Shown here piece after piece: positions 24,824 through 40,864 of a DNA stretch of 64,000 nt. Location of the stretch: the NCBI GenBank assembly GCA_000697665.1, contig KL197719.1:1001968-1065967 (forward strand), given 5' to 3'. The notes beneath the pieces are model-generated. The model did no database searches, was not told the DNA's origin, and saw nothing but the letters and a program-made list of their open reading frames with translations. The stretch's first letter is position 1, and each line of letters opens with the position of its first letter. A program made the translations under genes and the position numbers. The stretch comes from Jaapia argillacea MUCL 33604 (Eukaryota > Basidiomycota > Agaricomycetes > Jaapiales > Jaapiaceae).

Positions 24824-25341
24824 GGACAGTGGATGAAGTGAACAAGGGAGGTGGTGATTCGTGAACAAGGTGAAAAGTAAAAGCAGCGAACGAGCCGAGC
24901 AAGATAACCGAGGACAACACAACAGCCGCACGCGAGCAGCACGCCGCGGTGCGCTGCAAGTTTATTGACGCTAGTGCTTTGCTATGAGAAGATTGTGGCT
25001 TGTGTCTGAGAGACCATGACGACAAACCCGGCGTGGCACCCCCAGACAGGGGCTATGTAATGTGAAAAGAAGTTTTACAACGGCCCTCGACAAAATGTTC
25101 GGCAGTATGCGACTCGAGATCGAAAATCAAGCAAGCAATTGTTTGCAGCATAACAGGTTGCATTGAGACATATAGAGTAACGGGGCATAGTCTTCATACA
25201 ATCGGAGATAAAAGAACAACATCGTTATGCTCCTTATTTTTGTTGCCCCACAACGCCACAGCGGAACACCCCAACCATCTCCGCTACAAACTCCAACGAG
25301 GACAATCAAGAGATAAGGGGATGTGAGGAGGGGTTCGGCAT
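24824..25341. other. Intergenic, SET9 promoter and RPS8 3' end
   Basis: This 518-base gap sits upstream of SET9 and downstream of RPS8. An open minus-strand frame at 24717-25025 contains a hydrophobic run but has no ATG, and it overlaps the SET9 start in another frame, so I do not call it a gene. Nothing else is recognisable. Confidence 0.5.
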
Positions 25342-26397
25342 CTAGGCAGCGTGCTTCTGCTTGCCCGTCCTGATCTTCCTCAGGTAAAACTAGACAAGGA
25401 CAATAGTGTTTGGGAACCGAGAGCACAAGGAATTTTGTTTTCACTTACCTCCAACTCCTTACCCTCGAGAACGTAACCATCAGCGCGACCAGACTGACCG
25501 GGACGGCTGGAAATTGCAGCGTACAGCCGACCAGCACCGAATTGTGACTCGAGGAGGGTGTCAATCTTGGCTTCTGCAAGTCGCAAAGCAATATCCGTCA
25601 TAGTTGATCGCACAGAAAAGGCGTAACAGCGTACCCTTCTTCCGTTCGTCAAGGTCACGTTGTGCGTGATTCGACAGCTTCTTGGGCTCGGTATCACCAG
25701 CAGCTTCCGTGGCCTTGGCTCCCCTCTTGGATACGGGTTGAGCGTACTATGTAAATAACGGAGTTGGGGTGTGGCCTAACAACAGAGGTAGGCAAGCATA
25801 ACGCACGTGAGATTCATACCACTGCCTGAAGGGTGTGGCGTCAATCTGAATAATGGCGCCCTTCACGAGGGTGTTGGTTCGGACCAACTCATTGTTCGAG
25901 GAGTTGTAGACCTACAAGATTCAATCATTCGAAGTCAAGATCCATCACAACTACCCTTCAGGCGGCCTTCTGCCGCCAGGGCTGGAAAATAACGACGTAC
26001 GACAGAGATAATCCTCGTCTTCTTTGTGACGTGCTCTGATCCCCATGCGAAGTTACCAGAGTCGAGACGGAGTGCTCGGTATTTCAGATTTCCTCCGCGG
26101 ACACGGACAGAGTGGACACGTTTGGCACCAAGCTTGGTGTTGGCGGCTTGACGACCGAGCTCGAACTTACGCTTCTTGCGGTAGTGGGCGCGCTGGGCAC
26201 CGGTGGCAGAGCGTTTGTGCCGGGAGGTTCGAGAGATACCTAACGAAAGTCAAAGATATCAGCCTGGATATTTCATCGGATAGAATCTCGACAACGGACC
26301 TATCGTTCATGGGCAGAAAGCGCATGGTGTACAATGCCTCGACATCAGTATCTCATCTTAGAAACAGAGAAAATAATGGGCAATGATACTGACCCAT
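25342..26397 (-). CDS. RPS8: 40S ribosomal protein S8 (eS8)
   Basis: Six exons (26394-26397, 26001-26239, 25807-25911, 25635-25746, 25449-25573, 25342-25389) give 210 residues, the usual length. The N-terminus reads [20 protein letters not shown], followed by [36 protein letters not shown] and, near the end, [19 protein letters not shown] and [10 protein letters not shown]. eS8 belongs to the small ribosomal subunit body. The first exon holds only ATGG, and the first intron (26240-26393, 154 bases) is about three times the local norm, with an 89-base intron 4 also longer than usual. Long first introns are common in ribosomal protein genes of fungi and can carry regulatory or snoRNA sequence. 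Confidence 0.96.
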
Positions 26398-27167
26398 GTC
26401 GGAGAGTCTTGAGGATGGGTCTTGAGCAATCCAAAAACGATGTCTATGTGGATGCAAACAAACTCAAGGTTTGACGGGAGTTTAGACTCCGATCGGGATA
26501 TGCCGGTCCCCATTGGTCTAATGGAAGTCTGGTCGGTCGAAGCTCCTTGCCTGCACAGTCGACCTTGGAACCAGTCAAATTTCTTCGGTTCTGGCTTTCT
26601 TCGACTGTCAGCATTGCGGTTGCATGCCTCTTGCGCCTCCCTCTAGAATGGAGGAAACAATTTATACCCTTGAAGTTTATATGAGGCAAAAATGACTTGC
26701 TTCCTCCTCTTAGTTCTGGATCTGGCTCTGCCTTGCTTGCGAAGTTTTAGATCGAATCCATTATGGTCAGCCACGCTCCTCGCCGGGACTTCAATAGTCT
26801 TCGTTGAGCTTCCTTTTAGCACTACTGTTCTTCCGCAAACAATTTACAGTGCTCGGCTTGCGACGGATCTGGAGGCCACGTCCTCTCCTGCCACTGGGAA
26901 CATTTCGCAACTCCCGGATCATGTACATCGTGTCCTATTCTGTCCTTGGGTTTAATGTTCTCAAGTTATCCCGCAGTGCACTGCGTACACGTGGATCTTT
27001 TGGCCGACCCACGTGAATCTTGCAATCTGCCAACCTGGTTTTCCCTCTCCGTTCACTCTCGTCATGCAAACCCTCGTTCCAAAGGCCATGCTCTCTGTGC
27101 ATGTATGAGTTGTGAGACTTAAGACTGTTGAGGGTTTCAATGGATACTGCTTTATTCCGTTCTCATC
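26398..27167. promoter_or_regulatory. Divergent promoter region of RPS8 and UGP copy A
   Basis: The 770 bases between two divergent start codons are long for this window. The RPS8 side carries alternating CT-rich runs such as CTTCCTCCTCTTAG, often seen in fungal ribosomal protein promoters. There is no TATA box I would defend and no tRNA-like fold with matching A and B boxes. Confidence 0.4.
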
Positions 27168-29347
<2,180 letters not shown>

Positions 29348-29677
29348 GGGCTTGACCCTTTGTTCCCATCTTCAATCCATTAGATATCAGTAGACCGTGT
29401 AGCCCTATCCTCTCGCTAGCTTTTCTTGTAGCTTTGGATGTATCCATGATCAATCTCATCATTCTCGTCTAAATCCACCACCTCCTGTCAACAAAATCTA
29501 CGAGATGTGGACAACCCCCTCGTTACGACGACCCTACCGATCTAAGTATATAAGCGTAGAGGACATCAAGGATTACTGTAAAGCGCGCATTTTGTCGAAA
29601 GTCCATTCCTCCCATATTGTGACTTTCCCTCCTTGAATGCCATAGAGATGCAGTCCGTACAAAGCGAAGAAAGGAAA
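29348..29677. other. Convergent 3' region between the two UGP genes
   Basis: About 330 bases separate the two stop codons and should hold both 3' untranslated regions. I see no ORF with family similarity and no repeat. Confidence 0.6.
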
Positions 29678-31776
<2,099 letters not shown>

Positions 31777-31786
<10 letters not shown>

Positions 31787-32259
31787 GATGCTAGATGGAA
31801 AAGTGGAGGGTCAGTCCAGAAAAGGCAAGTGAACGCAGCAAAGGCGATAACGAACGTCGGCGAAGGGTTAATGTGTACGGGGGAGGTAGTTGTGGTAGAA
31901 ATCAGGAGGGGGGCAGAGTTGGTTCGAGTGAGAGGAGCGCGAGGTTTGTGATGACGTTTAAATAGTGATGGAGGGTCGTCGTGAGGAGCTGAAATCTGAA
32001 CGGCCAAGTCCGAGGGTGGCTCTTCTCTAATGGGCGAACAAATCGATTTGCGTGTTTGACTGGAACCGGAATTATATGGAGTACTCCCAATGCTGCTTGG
32101 GGCGTCGAACGCCAACGAAAACTTCCGGAAAACGGGCGACGACGGCGCAGAGGTTGACACCCTTTTATCCGAGTTGCCTATACCGATTGGCACTAAAATT
32201 GGGGGTATACGCCTGTTCCGGTAGTCCGTCTGCTTGGGGCCCGGCAAACGTGCGCTCAT
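31777..32259 (-). other. 160-codon upstream ORF or N-terminal exon of UGP copy B
   Basis: An ATG-initiated frame of 160 codons ends ten bases inside the UGP copy B coding start, in a different frame. Its composition is Ser/Pro/Arg-rich with kinase-site-like RKFSLAF and RTNSAP. A plausible acceptor (a CTGAC branch site followed by CATCTAG) lies four bases before the UGP ATG. A donor GTTCAC 44 bases upstream of that acceptor would join this ORF to UGP in phase. It may be an overlapping uORF, a spliced N-terminal extension, or a chance frame. Confidence 0.35.
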
Positions 32260-33146
32260 ATACAGGCTCGACTCAGAAAACAGGTTATCGCAAGGTCAGT
32301 GACGGCACGTTGGGCTGTATACACCCCTCCGTGGCTGATTTGCGTGGTTGTTAGCCTTCGTTAGACCGGATGGCGATGATTGGGGGATGCAAAAAGCTCT
32401 AGACCCCGTGGGTTAGTATGTATTCAAGGCTCTTCCTCACATCGGCGTGTGTCGTCCTTATCTGTAAGTCCATGCTGGCTCCATGCCTGATCCGTAGAAA
32501 TGGCACTGAAATCCTAAAACTGTTGATGCGGGACGCGGGTAGCAGTTATGCTTCTGAGAAGACCACCGTCCGTTGCTCAGGATTGCGTAACCGCTTCAAC
32601 CCCCTGCAGGGACCGAAGGGTTCAGAAGCCCTCATCGATCTTCCACCGAGTTTGAAGAACGTTACTCGGAGCGTCGCAGATCGCCCGACGGATTTTCACT
32701 GGCAACCTGCAGAGCGACATGTACGTTTCCGACCTTCCCAGTCCTGCATTGAGCCTTCTTTATCCATCCCTTTACTTCCCGAAACTATTGCTGCCATTCA
32801 TTAGGTTTCGGTGAATTGTCATAGTGTGGCAAATTTTGGACAGGTTGCATTCCCCTTGCCCATATGCGCCCTTGAACGTTTCCAGCGACAAGGATGAAAC
32901 TCAAAGCCATGTCACCCCCTTACGCAGTGTCTGTCAATCGTCCTGAATCCATCAGAAAACAGGGGCGAATGGGGAAAAGACGCATTATATATCAGGGCAA
33001 GATAAGTTAATGACTCGAAGGAACGGCAATATATCCCCTGAACAACTCACAACCTGCATCTTTCCGTAAGCCAACAAGAGACGAGGGGGACAAGAGGCAC
33101 CACTCACGTACAAAATCCCTCCATATCGATCTCCAATCCCCACTCG
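31787..33146. other. 1.36 kb upstream of UGP copy B
   Basis: Apart from the ORF at 31777-32259, which fills the first third, the stretch holds a plus-strand frame of 128 codons (32418-32804) without any recognisable domain. I regard that frame as chance. The stretch should contain the UGP copy B promoter and the 3' end of the neighbouring phosphoesterase gene. Confidence 0.4.
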
Positions 33147-35005
33147 TCACCAGAGAGTCCACGCGGAAATACCGAGGAACAGAAGAAGAGGCGGCCATGC
33201 CACATCTACAACATCTTCCCATACAGCCTGTGCCATCCCTCCTGTATTTCTTCTCGAACCCAAACGGCCTCTCGACAGCAGATTATAGAACATCAACTTG
33301 AGTCGTTGTAGTAGTGGTCCCTTCAGATTTTCATCTGCACTCCTGAACCCCCGTGACCTCGGATGGCCGTTTGGACCAACCCGCATCGACCCTTGGCTGT
33401 TCACTGTTGGAAGTGTATAGGATTCATCACCTTCCGATCCCCCATCGACATCCAATTCATCGCTCTTCCGATGGCTCGTTCGATTCCGGAACTCCTTCTG
33501 ACCCCCTGCCTGGGCCCTCAACGCACTGAACAAGCCAATGACCACTATAGATATGATGACGGCTGGAGTGTAGATGGCCGTGTATATTCCCAGTTGGTGT
33601 GGCAAGGTGCACGCAGTATCTGCGTGCGTAGGCTCATCCCCGTAGTCATCGGTTCCATATGAACTCGGGCGAACGGGAGCTAGGGAGAGAAGTTGGTATC
33701 CTGGTCGCTTGATTCCCATGGCCATGGAGAACGACTTGACGGTGACCTCTCGGATGTAAGAAGGCTTTTCGTCTGAGGGGTAGGTCACCGAATGGGTGAA
33801 CTCGCAATAGTCGTGGTCGTCACCGCTATGGGAGCACGTGAGCACTGAGGATGGGGAACGAGGAGAGATGCGTACCTGAGGACTAAGGTGGGCTTTAAAC
33901 GTTCAAGCAGAAAGTTTGTCATGGACTCGCTGAGAGTATTCTCGTAGCCATGCCCCTGGCCTCTCCGGATCGTCCCCCTTTCGCGGAGTGGACCGCACGA
34001 CGATCCATCAGGCCGCGACAGTGGTATGTGTGAGAAGAGGATTACGGGTTTGCTGTGGTGGACTGGATCGTGTTCAAAGGCCGGGTATGAATTCTAATGA
34101 CTGGATGCACTCACCAGGAACATGCTGAACAAATTGACCCGTGCCTTCTGCTGGGTGCGACCACTGGTGAAGTGCGACGTCTTGGTCTGAGCGTTGTCTG
34201 TCCTCCTCTACGAGAGTGGGGGTGTCCAATAAAACGAATGTGTGATTTGCGATTGAGAATCTTTGGTTCAGGGGGCCAAAGTGGGTCTTGAAGCGATCTT
34301 GAGCGTATGCCGAGAACGTTGACGAGTCTCCCAAACTAGAAGAAAAGCGATCATGGAGTGGATTCGAGGCAGACCAGAAAGTCGTACGAACCCAATATCA
34401 TGGTTCCCAGGGAGGTAGTACACGGGCAACGAGTGATGGGTTTTAAATATGCTCTTGAATCGCTGGAAGTAATCTTCATACCTGTAGGTTAGCAAAACGT
34501 CGTTGTCAAAACAGCCTCAATGCGCGTGACAGGTATCATCCTTCTGAGGAAAATCACACTTACTCGCCAGTACCCATAGCATGTCTCCCACCATCCATCA
34601 TATCACCCAAAAACACGACAGCGTCTGGACGTAGACCCATAACTGCCCGCCAGTTCTTTCGGAGGTTCAAGTCTACCATGACTCGGCTGATAGAAGTAAG
34701 GAAAGGATGATGGTCGGGGTAGGAGCGGTGGTCGAGGATTTGAGGATCAGCTACGACCAAGACGTGTGTAGGTCGAACTGGGGAATTCCACTATCTCCCA
34801 CATGATTAAGTCTTATGACACGTCAAGAAACCGAAGAACGAACGAATTTCAGAGGGCCATCTGGCCAACCACATCCTCCAACACTCCATGAGAAGGTGAA
34901 GACCTCAAACCACAGCACGAGGATGATCCAGAAAAGTCTCAGGCCAACAACCAGCGAAGGGCGATGAATTAGTTTGCTTGCTCTCCTATGGTGATCTTGG
35001 GGCAT
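33147..35005 (-). CDS. Cdc1/Ted1/PGAP5-like metallophosphoesterase, catalytic copy
   Basis: Six exons (34840-35005, 34564-34777, 34392-34481, 34115-34335, 33876-34062, 33147-33825) give 518 residues. An N-terminal membrane helix (about residues 20-42, LRLFWIILVLWFEVFTFSW) precedes the phosphoesterase domain. Metal-binding motifs are complete: VVADPQ, FLGDMMDGG, LPGNHDIG, SHIPLSRP and SGDDHDYCE. Two further hydrophobic segments lie in the C-terminal part, the last at the very end. In yeast, Cdc1 and Ted1 remove ethanolamine phosphate from GPI anchors in the ER, allowing export of GPI proteins; human PGAP5/MPPE1 does the same. A tandem paralogue lies directly upstream. Confidence 0.88.
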
Positions 35006-35346
35006 TGTCAGAACGGTTGCGATGCATACCAGCCTTCAAGTCCAAGAGTTTGGGTAAAGTTTTGAGAAATGATGTCCCTGAACTGCTGGTCACCGCGGCT
35101 TGCAGCGGCCTCCGAGAAGGACATCTCGACAAGACAGCATTTCCACGTGTACTGTATGGTCTCCCAAAGCCCTCAACAGTGTCCAAGTCGTACCTACGAA
35201 GTCCTTATGTACAAGGAGCACCTCTAAAGCTAGAAGTACTTTAAAAAAAAAGTCCTGTACACTCTATGATGCCAAACAATATCCAGCGTCCCAAGTCCAA
35301 TAGATCATCCACCGTAGATCCAGTGCCCGAGCGCTGCATTCAAAGT
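35006..35346. other. Intergenic gap between the two phosphoesterase genes
   Basis: The 341 bases hold the promoter of the catalytic copy and the 3' end of the paralogue. No ORF of note and no repeat. Confidence 0.6.
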
Positions 35347-37558
35347 TCAAACCATCCAGTCGATGAAACAGAGAAGAACCACGCCAAACATCCCAACGGT
35401 CCACGTAATACCTACAGCATCCATCATGGTTGCCCTCACAACGCTCGGTTTTCTCCTCCTCATCCTCGCATTTTTCTCATCCCACACTTTTCCCGTCAAC
35501 AATGCCAAGGTCATGGGGATGATCTCATTGAGACGAGGGCGACACAAAGTAATCCGTCTCGTTCGGCCCAGACACACGAAGGCCCAGGAGTATTCGCGGC
35601 GACCCTCGGTGGGCCACGGTTTTGATGCGGGGGCGGGAAGGAAGTGGGAGTACTCTGAATCCTTATCATCATCACCGAGATCTCCATCGTGGAGCTGCCC
35701 GCCATCTCTCCTAGAGAAACCATCAGGCAGAACCGACCCCATCTCCAGTACCATATCATCCTCTTCCAACATCAACGATGATTTGGAATGGCCAGGAGAT
35801 CCAGGGCGTGAATGCAATGGTGTAGCGTTTCGCGACTGACTTGCCCGATAGATTCGAGTCGAAGAAGGTGTACGCGAATGATGGGGAACAGGGCTATGAA
35901 TCGTGACAGGCGACTCAGGAGACCATACAGCTGACTCGGGAGCTGATGGATACGGCGACACTGGGAACGACCCAGACGAATAATCGTGATTGGGGGTGGA
36001 ATAAGGAACGGGTGAGATAGAGAGCCGAGAAGAACCCGCGGAAAAGTGTCGTCGATCGTCCCTATGAAGGATAAGTTCGTACAAGAACAGAAGGATGAGG
36101 CTGACGATTGCCAAAGGGATGTAAGTCGTCGAGAATATGTCAGCTTGATTTGGCAACGTGCACGGTGCGTCAGCGACGGTTCTGACGGGAGTCGTGGAGA
36201 AAATGGCCGATGATGGAGGAGTGACGACGGAGAGAAGGTGGAAGCCAGGTCGCTCGATGTCTTTGACCCAAGATAATGAGCGAACGGTTACCTCTCGAAC
36301 AGGGTCGGGATATCGAGCATCAACTGGAGGGATATGTGTGTATTCACAATAATCCCTATTGTCTCCACTGGGTGATGGTTAGCAAAGAAGCAAAAGAAAA
36401 TGTAAAGAGGAGTACCTGAATATCAGAATTGGGTGAACCTTCTCGAGCAAAAACGCGGTGGTTTGCTTCCCGAGCGTATTCTGATAACCAGGTCCGACAC
36501 CCCGATGAATAGTTCCATGGTCACGCAGAGGCCCACAGGAAGCTCTTTCGGGGCGGGCGAGGGGGATGTGTGTCAATAGGATATTATGCTCTGTTTGGTC
36601 GTCTGTGTGCTCGTCAGGAACCCCACACCAGCAAGGTCGAAAGAACAACCATACCCTGCGAGAAGGAGTTGATGAACTCGACTGATCCCCCGCGAACTGG
36701 GGCATATTCGCCATATCCCAACTTCTGAGCTGTTCTTTGGTAGTCTTCATCCACAAAGCCAGCTGCGTCGAGCATAACGAAGGTGTGATTTCTCACGGAA
36801 ACCTCTTGGTTCACAGCACCAAAGTGCTTCAGAAATCTTCGACGCGCATTCCGAGATAGGCTTGGCGAGATGTTGAGCCTAAAGGGAATATATTAGGATC
36901 GGCGGAACCAACTATGATAAAGAACTTACCCCACATCGTTGTTGCCGGGAATATAATACACCGACGTGGGTTCCACCCATCTATTCATGTGGAATATACT
37001 CTGAAACTTGTAAAAGTATTGGTCGTACCTAAAAGAGGAAAGAGCTCATCGGACAGCATACACCCCAACCCTCCCGTTTCAAGAAACGATACATACTCAT
37101 CATCGGTCATCATGGCTCTCCCAGATGCCAACATGTCGCCGAGGAAAAAGATGATATCAGGTTGCTTCCTCGTCACCGCATACCAACTTCTCCGAAGTGT
37201 GAGGTCCGCCATGAATTGTCGCAATGTAGCCAAAGAGAATCTTCTTGACTGAGAAGGGAAACGAACTTTCGCATCTGCCAAAAGTAATACGTGGGCAGGA
37301 CGCTCCGAAGATGTTCCCTTGGAAGCCGAGATCATAATCAGAATGCTAAACCACTTTTGCTCTCGAAAGATGTCTACTCACCTTCGTGATCACTTTGTCT
37401 GGCCATGAACACGCGAACGAGCTGAACAGGAAGCGCCCAATCTCGCACCAGACGAGAACAATCAGCCACAAGCCACGGAGCGAGTTCAAAAGAGCGGTTG
37501 GGGCAGAAGCTGATGGAGACCTCCTCCGTCTGTCGCTTAGGTGAAGGCCGTTCATTGA
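35347..37558 (-). CDS. Cdc1-like phosphoesterase paralogue with lost metal ligands
   Basis: Six exons with the same cut points as its neighbour give 642 residues. N-terminal membrane helix, phosphoesterase-like domain and C-terminal hydrophobic segments are all there, with a longer Ser/Pro-rich cytosolic loop. Compared with the neighbour, motif positions are changed: LADAK in place of VADPQ, FLGDMLASG in place of FLGDMMDGG, IPGNNDVG in place of LPGNHDIG, and SGDNRDYCE in place of SGDDHDYCE. HIPLARP is kept. The His ligands of the GNHD and final motif and one Asp are gone, so it is probably catalytically dead and may act as a binding or regulatory partner. The reading frame is open throughout, which argues for a retained protein. 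The start is one of several in-frame Mets (37654 also possible). Confidence 0.85.
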
Positions 37559-37951
37559 CAACGTCGTAAAGACCTGCGCCGGTCGATGGGCGAACGACGG
37601 CGTGAAATGACTGGGGTAGGATAAGGATGACCAGCAAGATAACCTCGTGTTCAAGCGTGAACTTTAGAGCTGGGCTGAGTATCAATCGCGCTATCTTTGG
37701 TTCGACTTAGAAGGCAAGAGAAGCAGGGACGTTAACGACATGTGCGGGGAACGACAATGAGTGGCTCGGATCCTTTCTCGTCATACAACGTTTCAGCGAC
37801 AACTACGGATCCGGCAACAGCTCCCCGTCCTGTGCCCCTCGACATCATCATCACAAGCCACAAGTCCGTACATCGCACTGTTCGGTCATTCATACCATAA
37901 TACAACATAATGTCCTGAGAAAAGAATGCACACAACCTCAGGCTGCATAGC
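37559..37951. other. Intergenic, no gene seen
   Basis: A gap of about 390 bases between the paralogous phosphoesterase and the BSD gene. Short overlapping minus-strand frames occur, but none has a start, family similarity or coding character. Confidence 0.55.
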
Positions 37952-39579
37952 TCATTCCCAATCACTATCTTCTTCATCTTCCTCCTCGTCCTCCTCTTCC
38001 TCTTCTTCTTCGTCATCCTCCTCCTCCTCCTCCTCCTTTTTCACCACAGGTTTTCCATCCCCACTCGCACTTACGTTAGATGAAACAACATCGAAGCTAT
38101 CTTCGCTGCTCACTCTCGGACTCGACTGCCCGGGCGTGATTATGCCTGTAGGAGGCAACAACAACTCGCTCGCAACAGGAGGCTTGATATCATCCAAGGG
38201 GGGCTGGAGTAAGGTTGACCTAGAAGCATTCGCAGGTGTAGGAGATCCCGGCTCATCATCATCGTCCTCCCAGCTGAACTCCTCGTCGTGTTCGATCGAA
38301 CCTTCCAGACTGGGTTAGACACCCTGCAGAATTGAAAATCAAATTACACTCACCTTGTAGGACTGCTTTGCGCTTCTCCTCCTCATGCTCGATCTGGTAC
38401 ACGCGGAAGAAGTACCGCGTCCAGAATACGTCCTCAGTCATGTCCGCAGGAACTGAAGGGAGGCTAAGATGAAGTTACGGAGACATAGATAGTTAAACAC
38501 CCACCAACAGCATCCAGAGTAGCCTTAATAGCGTCTCCGTCCTGACCTTGTAGTGCCTCACTTACTTTGGCCTTCCAGTCTGGATGACCAATTCCACCTT
38601 CTTTCTCTGCAATCTCTGCCTGATTCCATGTCACGAAAAGTTCCTTGACCCTTTCATCCCCCTCTGGATCTATCCTGATGACTTCAGGATCGTGTCTCAA
38701 GCTCCGCAACATAGCTTGTGCGCGAGTAGCCACAGCTCTTTGCTCCTCCGATATCCGACCGCCAACGGCTCGCTCCTTCCCCTTGCCCTTTCCAGTTGGA
38801 GTTGCAGATGTAGAGGGTAACATCCAAACATCCGACCCATCCCACACCAATCCTGAATATCCCGACCCTTCCTCTGCCTCCTCTGGCGGAACAACTTTGA
38901 CGGCATCCTTCAAAAAGACGCTCGCCTCTTTCACAGCTTCTTTGAACAATTCCTCGCTCTTGTGAACATATTCTTCCGCTTGAACGAGCGTTAGCCCTTG
39001 CACTCTCTGGAACTCACTCGACAGAGAGGCCCGGAACTGAGCAAAATCAACATTCGTTTGCGCGTTCTTCAGCGGCTCCGGAAGGTGATTCTGTACAGTG
39101 GCGACTAAATTTGGAGGGATGGAAGATTGGAGCCGGGAGAAGAAAGTTTGGGTAGGTGAAGTGGGAACTGCTTCTTCCGACTGGGTAGACGTAGACGCCA
39201 CCTGCTCTGTAATATCAGACGACGACGGCTCGCCATCAGGGGTCGCCTCAGGATTGGTGTTCTGCGACTGAGCAGGTTCCACGACGGCCAGTTTACTGAG
39301 CTCTTTCTGAGCTTGTACTACCACGGATCCCAGATCCTTCCGCGCAGTCTCCAAGTATGTTTGACTCTACAATATCCATCAGCAGCAGCAGATAACTCGC
39401 AGATTAAATAGGCGTCCGCGAGCGCTCACCTGCTTCCTGAATCCACCCCAGAAGCGCCCGAGTTGGCCCATCACTTCTGTGACCTCTTCATTAAGAGTGG
39501 GTTGTCGCTCAGCGGCGGTTGGAGGGGTACTCGAGCGAGATATGTCATAATTATCGAAGAAGTTCATCTCTTGGAACAA
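37952..39579 (-). CDS. BSD-domain protein with acidic C-terminus
   Basis: Four exons (39430-39579, 38505-39366, 38354-38452, 37952-38301) give 486 residues. The BSD domain lies in the second half: RHDPEVIRIDPE, ELFVTWNQAEIAEKEGG, then ADMTEDVFWTRYFFRVYQIE with the conserved Phe-Trp pair. The N-terminal half is helical and charged; the C-terminus is nearly pure Glu/Asp. BSD domains occur in TFIIH p62 and in synapse-associated or Dos2-type proteins; this arrangement (N-terminal helices, single BSD, acidic tail) fits the fungal Dos2-like group, whose role is linked to ubiquitin and heterochromatin regulation in yeasts. Function here is inferred from domain only. The start could be the second Met at 39567. 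Confidence 0.82.
37968..38037 (-). repeat. GAG/GAA trinucleotide tract coding an acidic tail
   Basis: An imperfect run of CTC/CTT triplets on the + strand codes for a Glu/Asp stretch at the C-terminus of the BSD-domain protein. The mix of GAG, GAA, GAT and GAC shows it is under coding constraint rather than a pure microsatellite, though it may still vary in length between strains. Confidence 0.75.
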
Positions 39580-40864
39580 CTAGTAACAACTAGTAACCAC
39601 TAGTATAGTCTCGCTTCCTTGTGAGATCGTCAGTAACTTGGTATCATCCAAAAAGCACCAGTCAAGGTAAGTAAGGATGGCGCTGTTGCGCTGTGACTGC
39701 GTTTGTCGTCGAATCTTGTCCAGAGCGATGACGTAAGCGACTAAGAGTGGGCGTAGCGCCCACGGAACTCTGAGTCATTGACTACGAAGATCTTCTCGAT
39801 GATGATCACCAGCACAGATTAAGGTTGAAACTGACCCTAGGAGACCGTGAATTATACACGTTGCTGTTGAAGACCAAGCGACCCAGAGAGGGGCTGGTCG
39901 ATACTGGTGTTAGAGCCAGAGCAACTCTATCTTCATGTTTCACATTCGGCCTCCTTCCTCGTGGCCAACGCAAGGTGCGTGTACGTCGTCGACCGTTCTG
40001 TGCTCCCATTGATCCAGGTTTAGATCATCCCCATAATCCGACCAACAACCACTAGTACTGTGGCTCACCCAAATATAACTACTAGATGCAATCCATCAGC
40101 AACGATCATCAGTATGCATCACCTTCATTGATCACCAAGGCAGCGCCAGTGCCAGCGTCTTGTTCCTCTCCGGTGAGACACGCCTCTTGTCACTATGTAC
40201 ATGTGTACTCTCGTATGGCTCCCGAGCCTCAGAAGATGGGCGCTCCTCGGTACAACGTGTTCCTCAGCGCTTAATCCCTCCCGGCGGTATGGTTTCCTCG
40301 TGGATCTAGGCGCTGGGAAGACCTTCCGTCGAGGCGAGCATGAGTTCAAGTTATGTATCTTCCATCCACTATCATAATCCCTTGTTCAACTGAGCACTTA
40401 GTGGTCTTGAAGCCTTGCTCCTGCTCGGAACCCTCCCAGTCACGTCAGTCTTTTCGGTACGATCAGATACCTCGTCCTAAGCTCCCCAGATCGCGATGCC
40501 CAACTCGAGAGTCACATTTCTTCATCCAGGCGCAACTGAAAATGCCACTACCCCGTGTTATACCTCGGGGCGAACACATACCTTCCATAGGTGCTCTGTT
40601 CCCGCGTTTAAACGACGATTTCGTAACGCTGATCGTTCTGGATCTCATGAAGAGGCGGAATTAGTGAAAGAGTAGCAGTAATGTATTAATGAACCAACTG
40701 AGAGTTGAAGGCTAATGTAGTAATACAGGTATGTGACTGGTGACGATGCATGGGTACAAGGGCGAGGAGGGTAAACATGGGATAACATGGTAACATGATC
40801 TCGCCAGGAGGTGCGCATCGCTCGCTGGGCAGAATACATATAGCAGATTCGATACTGAAGATGA
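39580..40864. other. 1.3 kb stretch with short ACTAGT repeats, no firm gene
   Basis: Near the left end, three ACTAGT-centred units (CAACTAGTAA type) lie within about 28 bases at 39577-39604, and a similar CCACTAGTA recurs near 40050. A 7-base stem around GTGGGCGTAGCGCCCAC occurs near 39750. A plus-strand frame from 40086 (MQSISNDHQY) with a possible intron could be a tiny gene, but evidence is weak. The BSD promoter and the kinase 3' region must lie here. Confidence 0.4.

Noticed and set aside
24717-25025. Small membrane protein upstream of SET9
   Set aside because: The frame has no ATG and overlaps the SET9 start in another frame; the hydrophobic run is probably chance.
26700-26800. tRNA-like TAGATCGAATCC segment
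   Set aside because: Resembles a B box, but no matching A box, anticodon arm or acceptor stem could be drawn.
32418-32804. 128-codon plus-strand frame as a gene
   Set aside because: No recognisable domain, no introns in a genome where nearly all genes have them, and no coding-like pattern.
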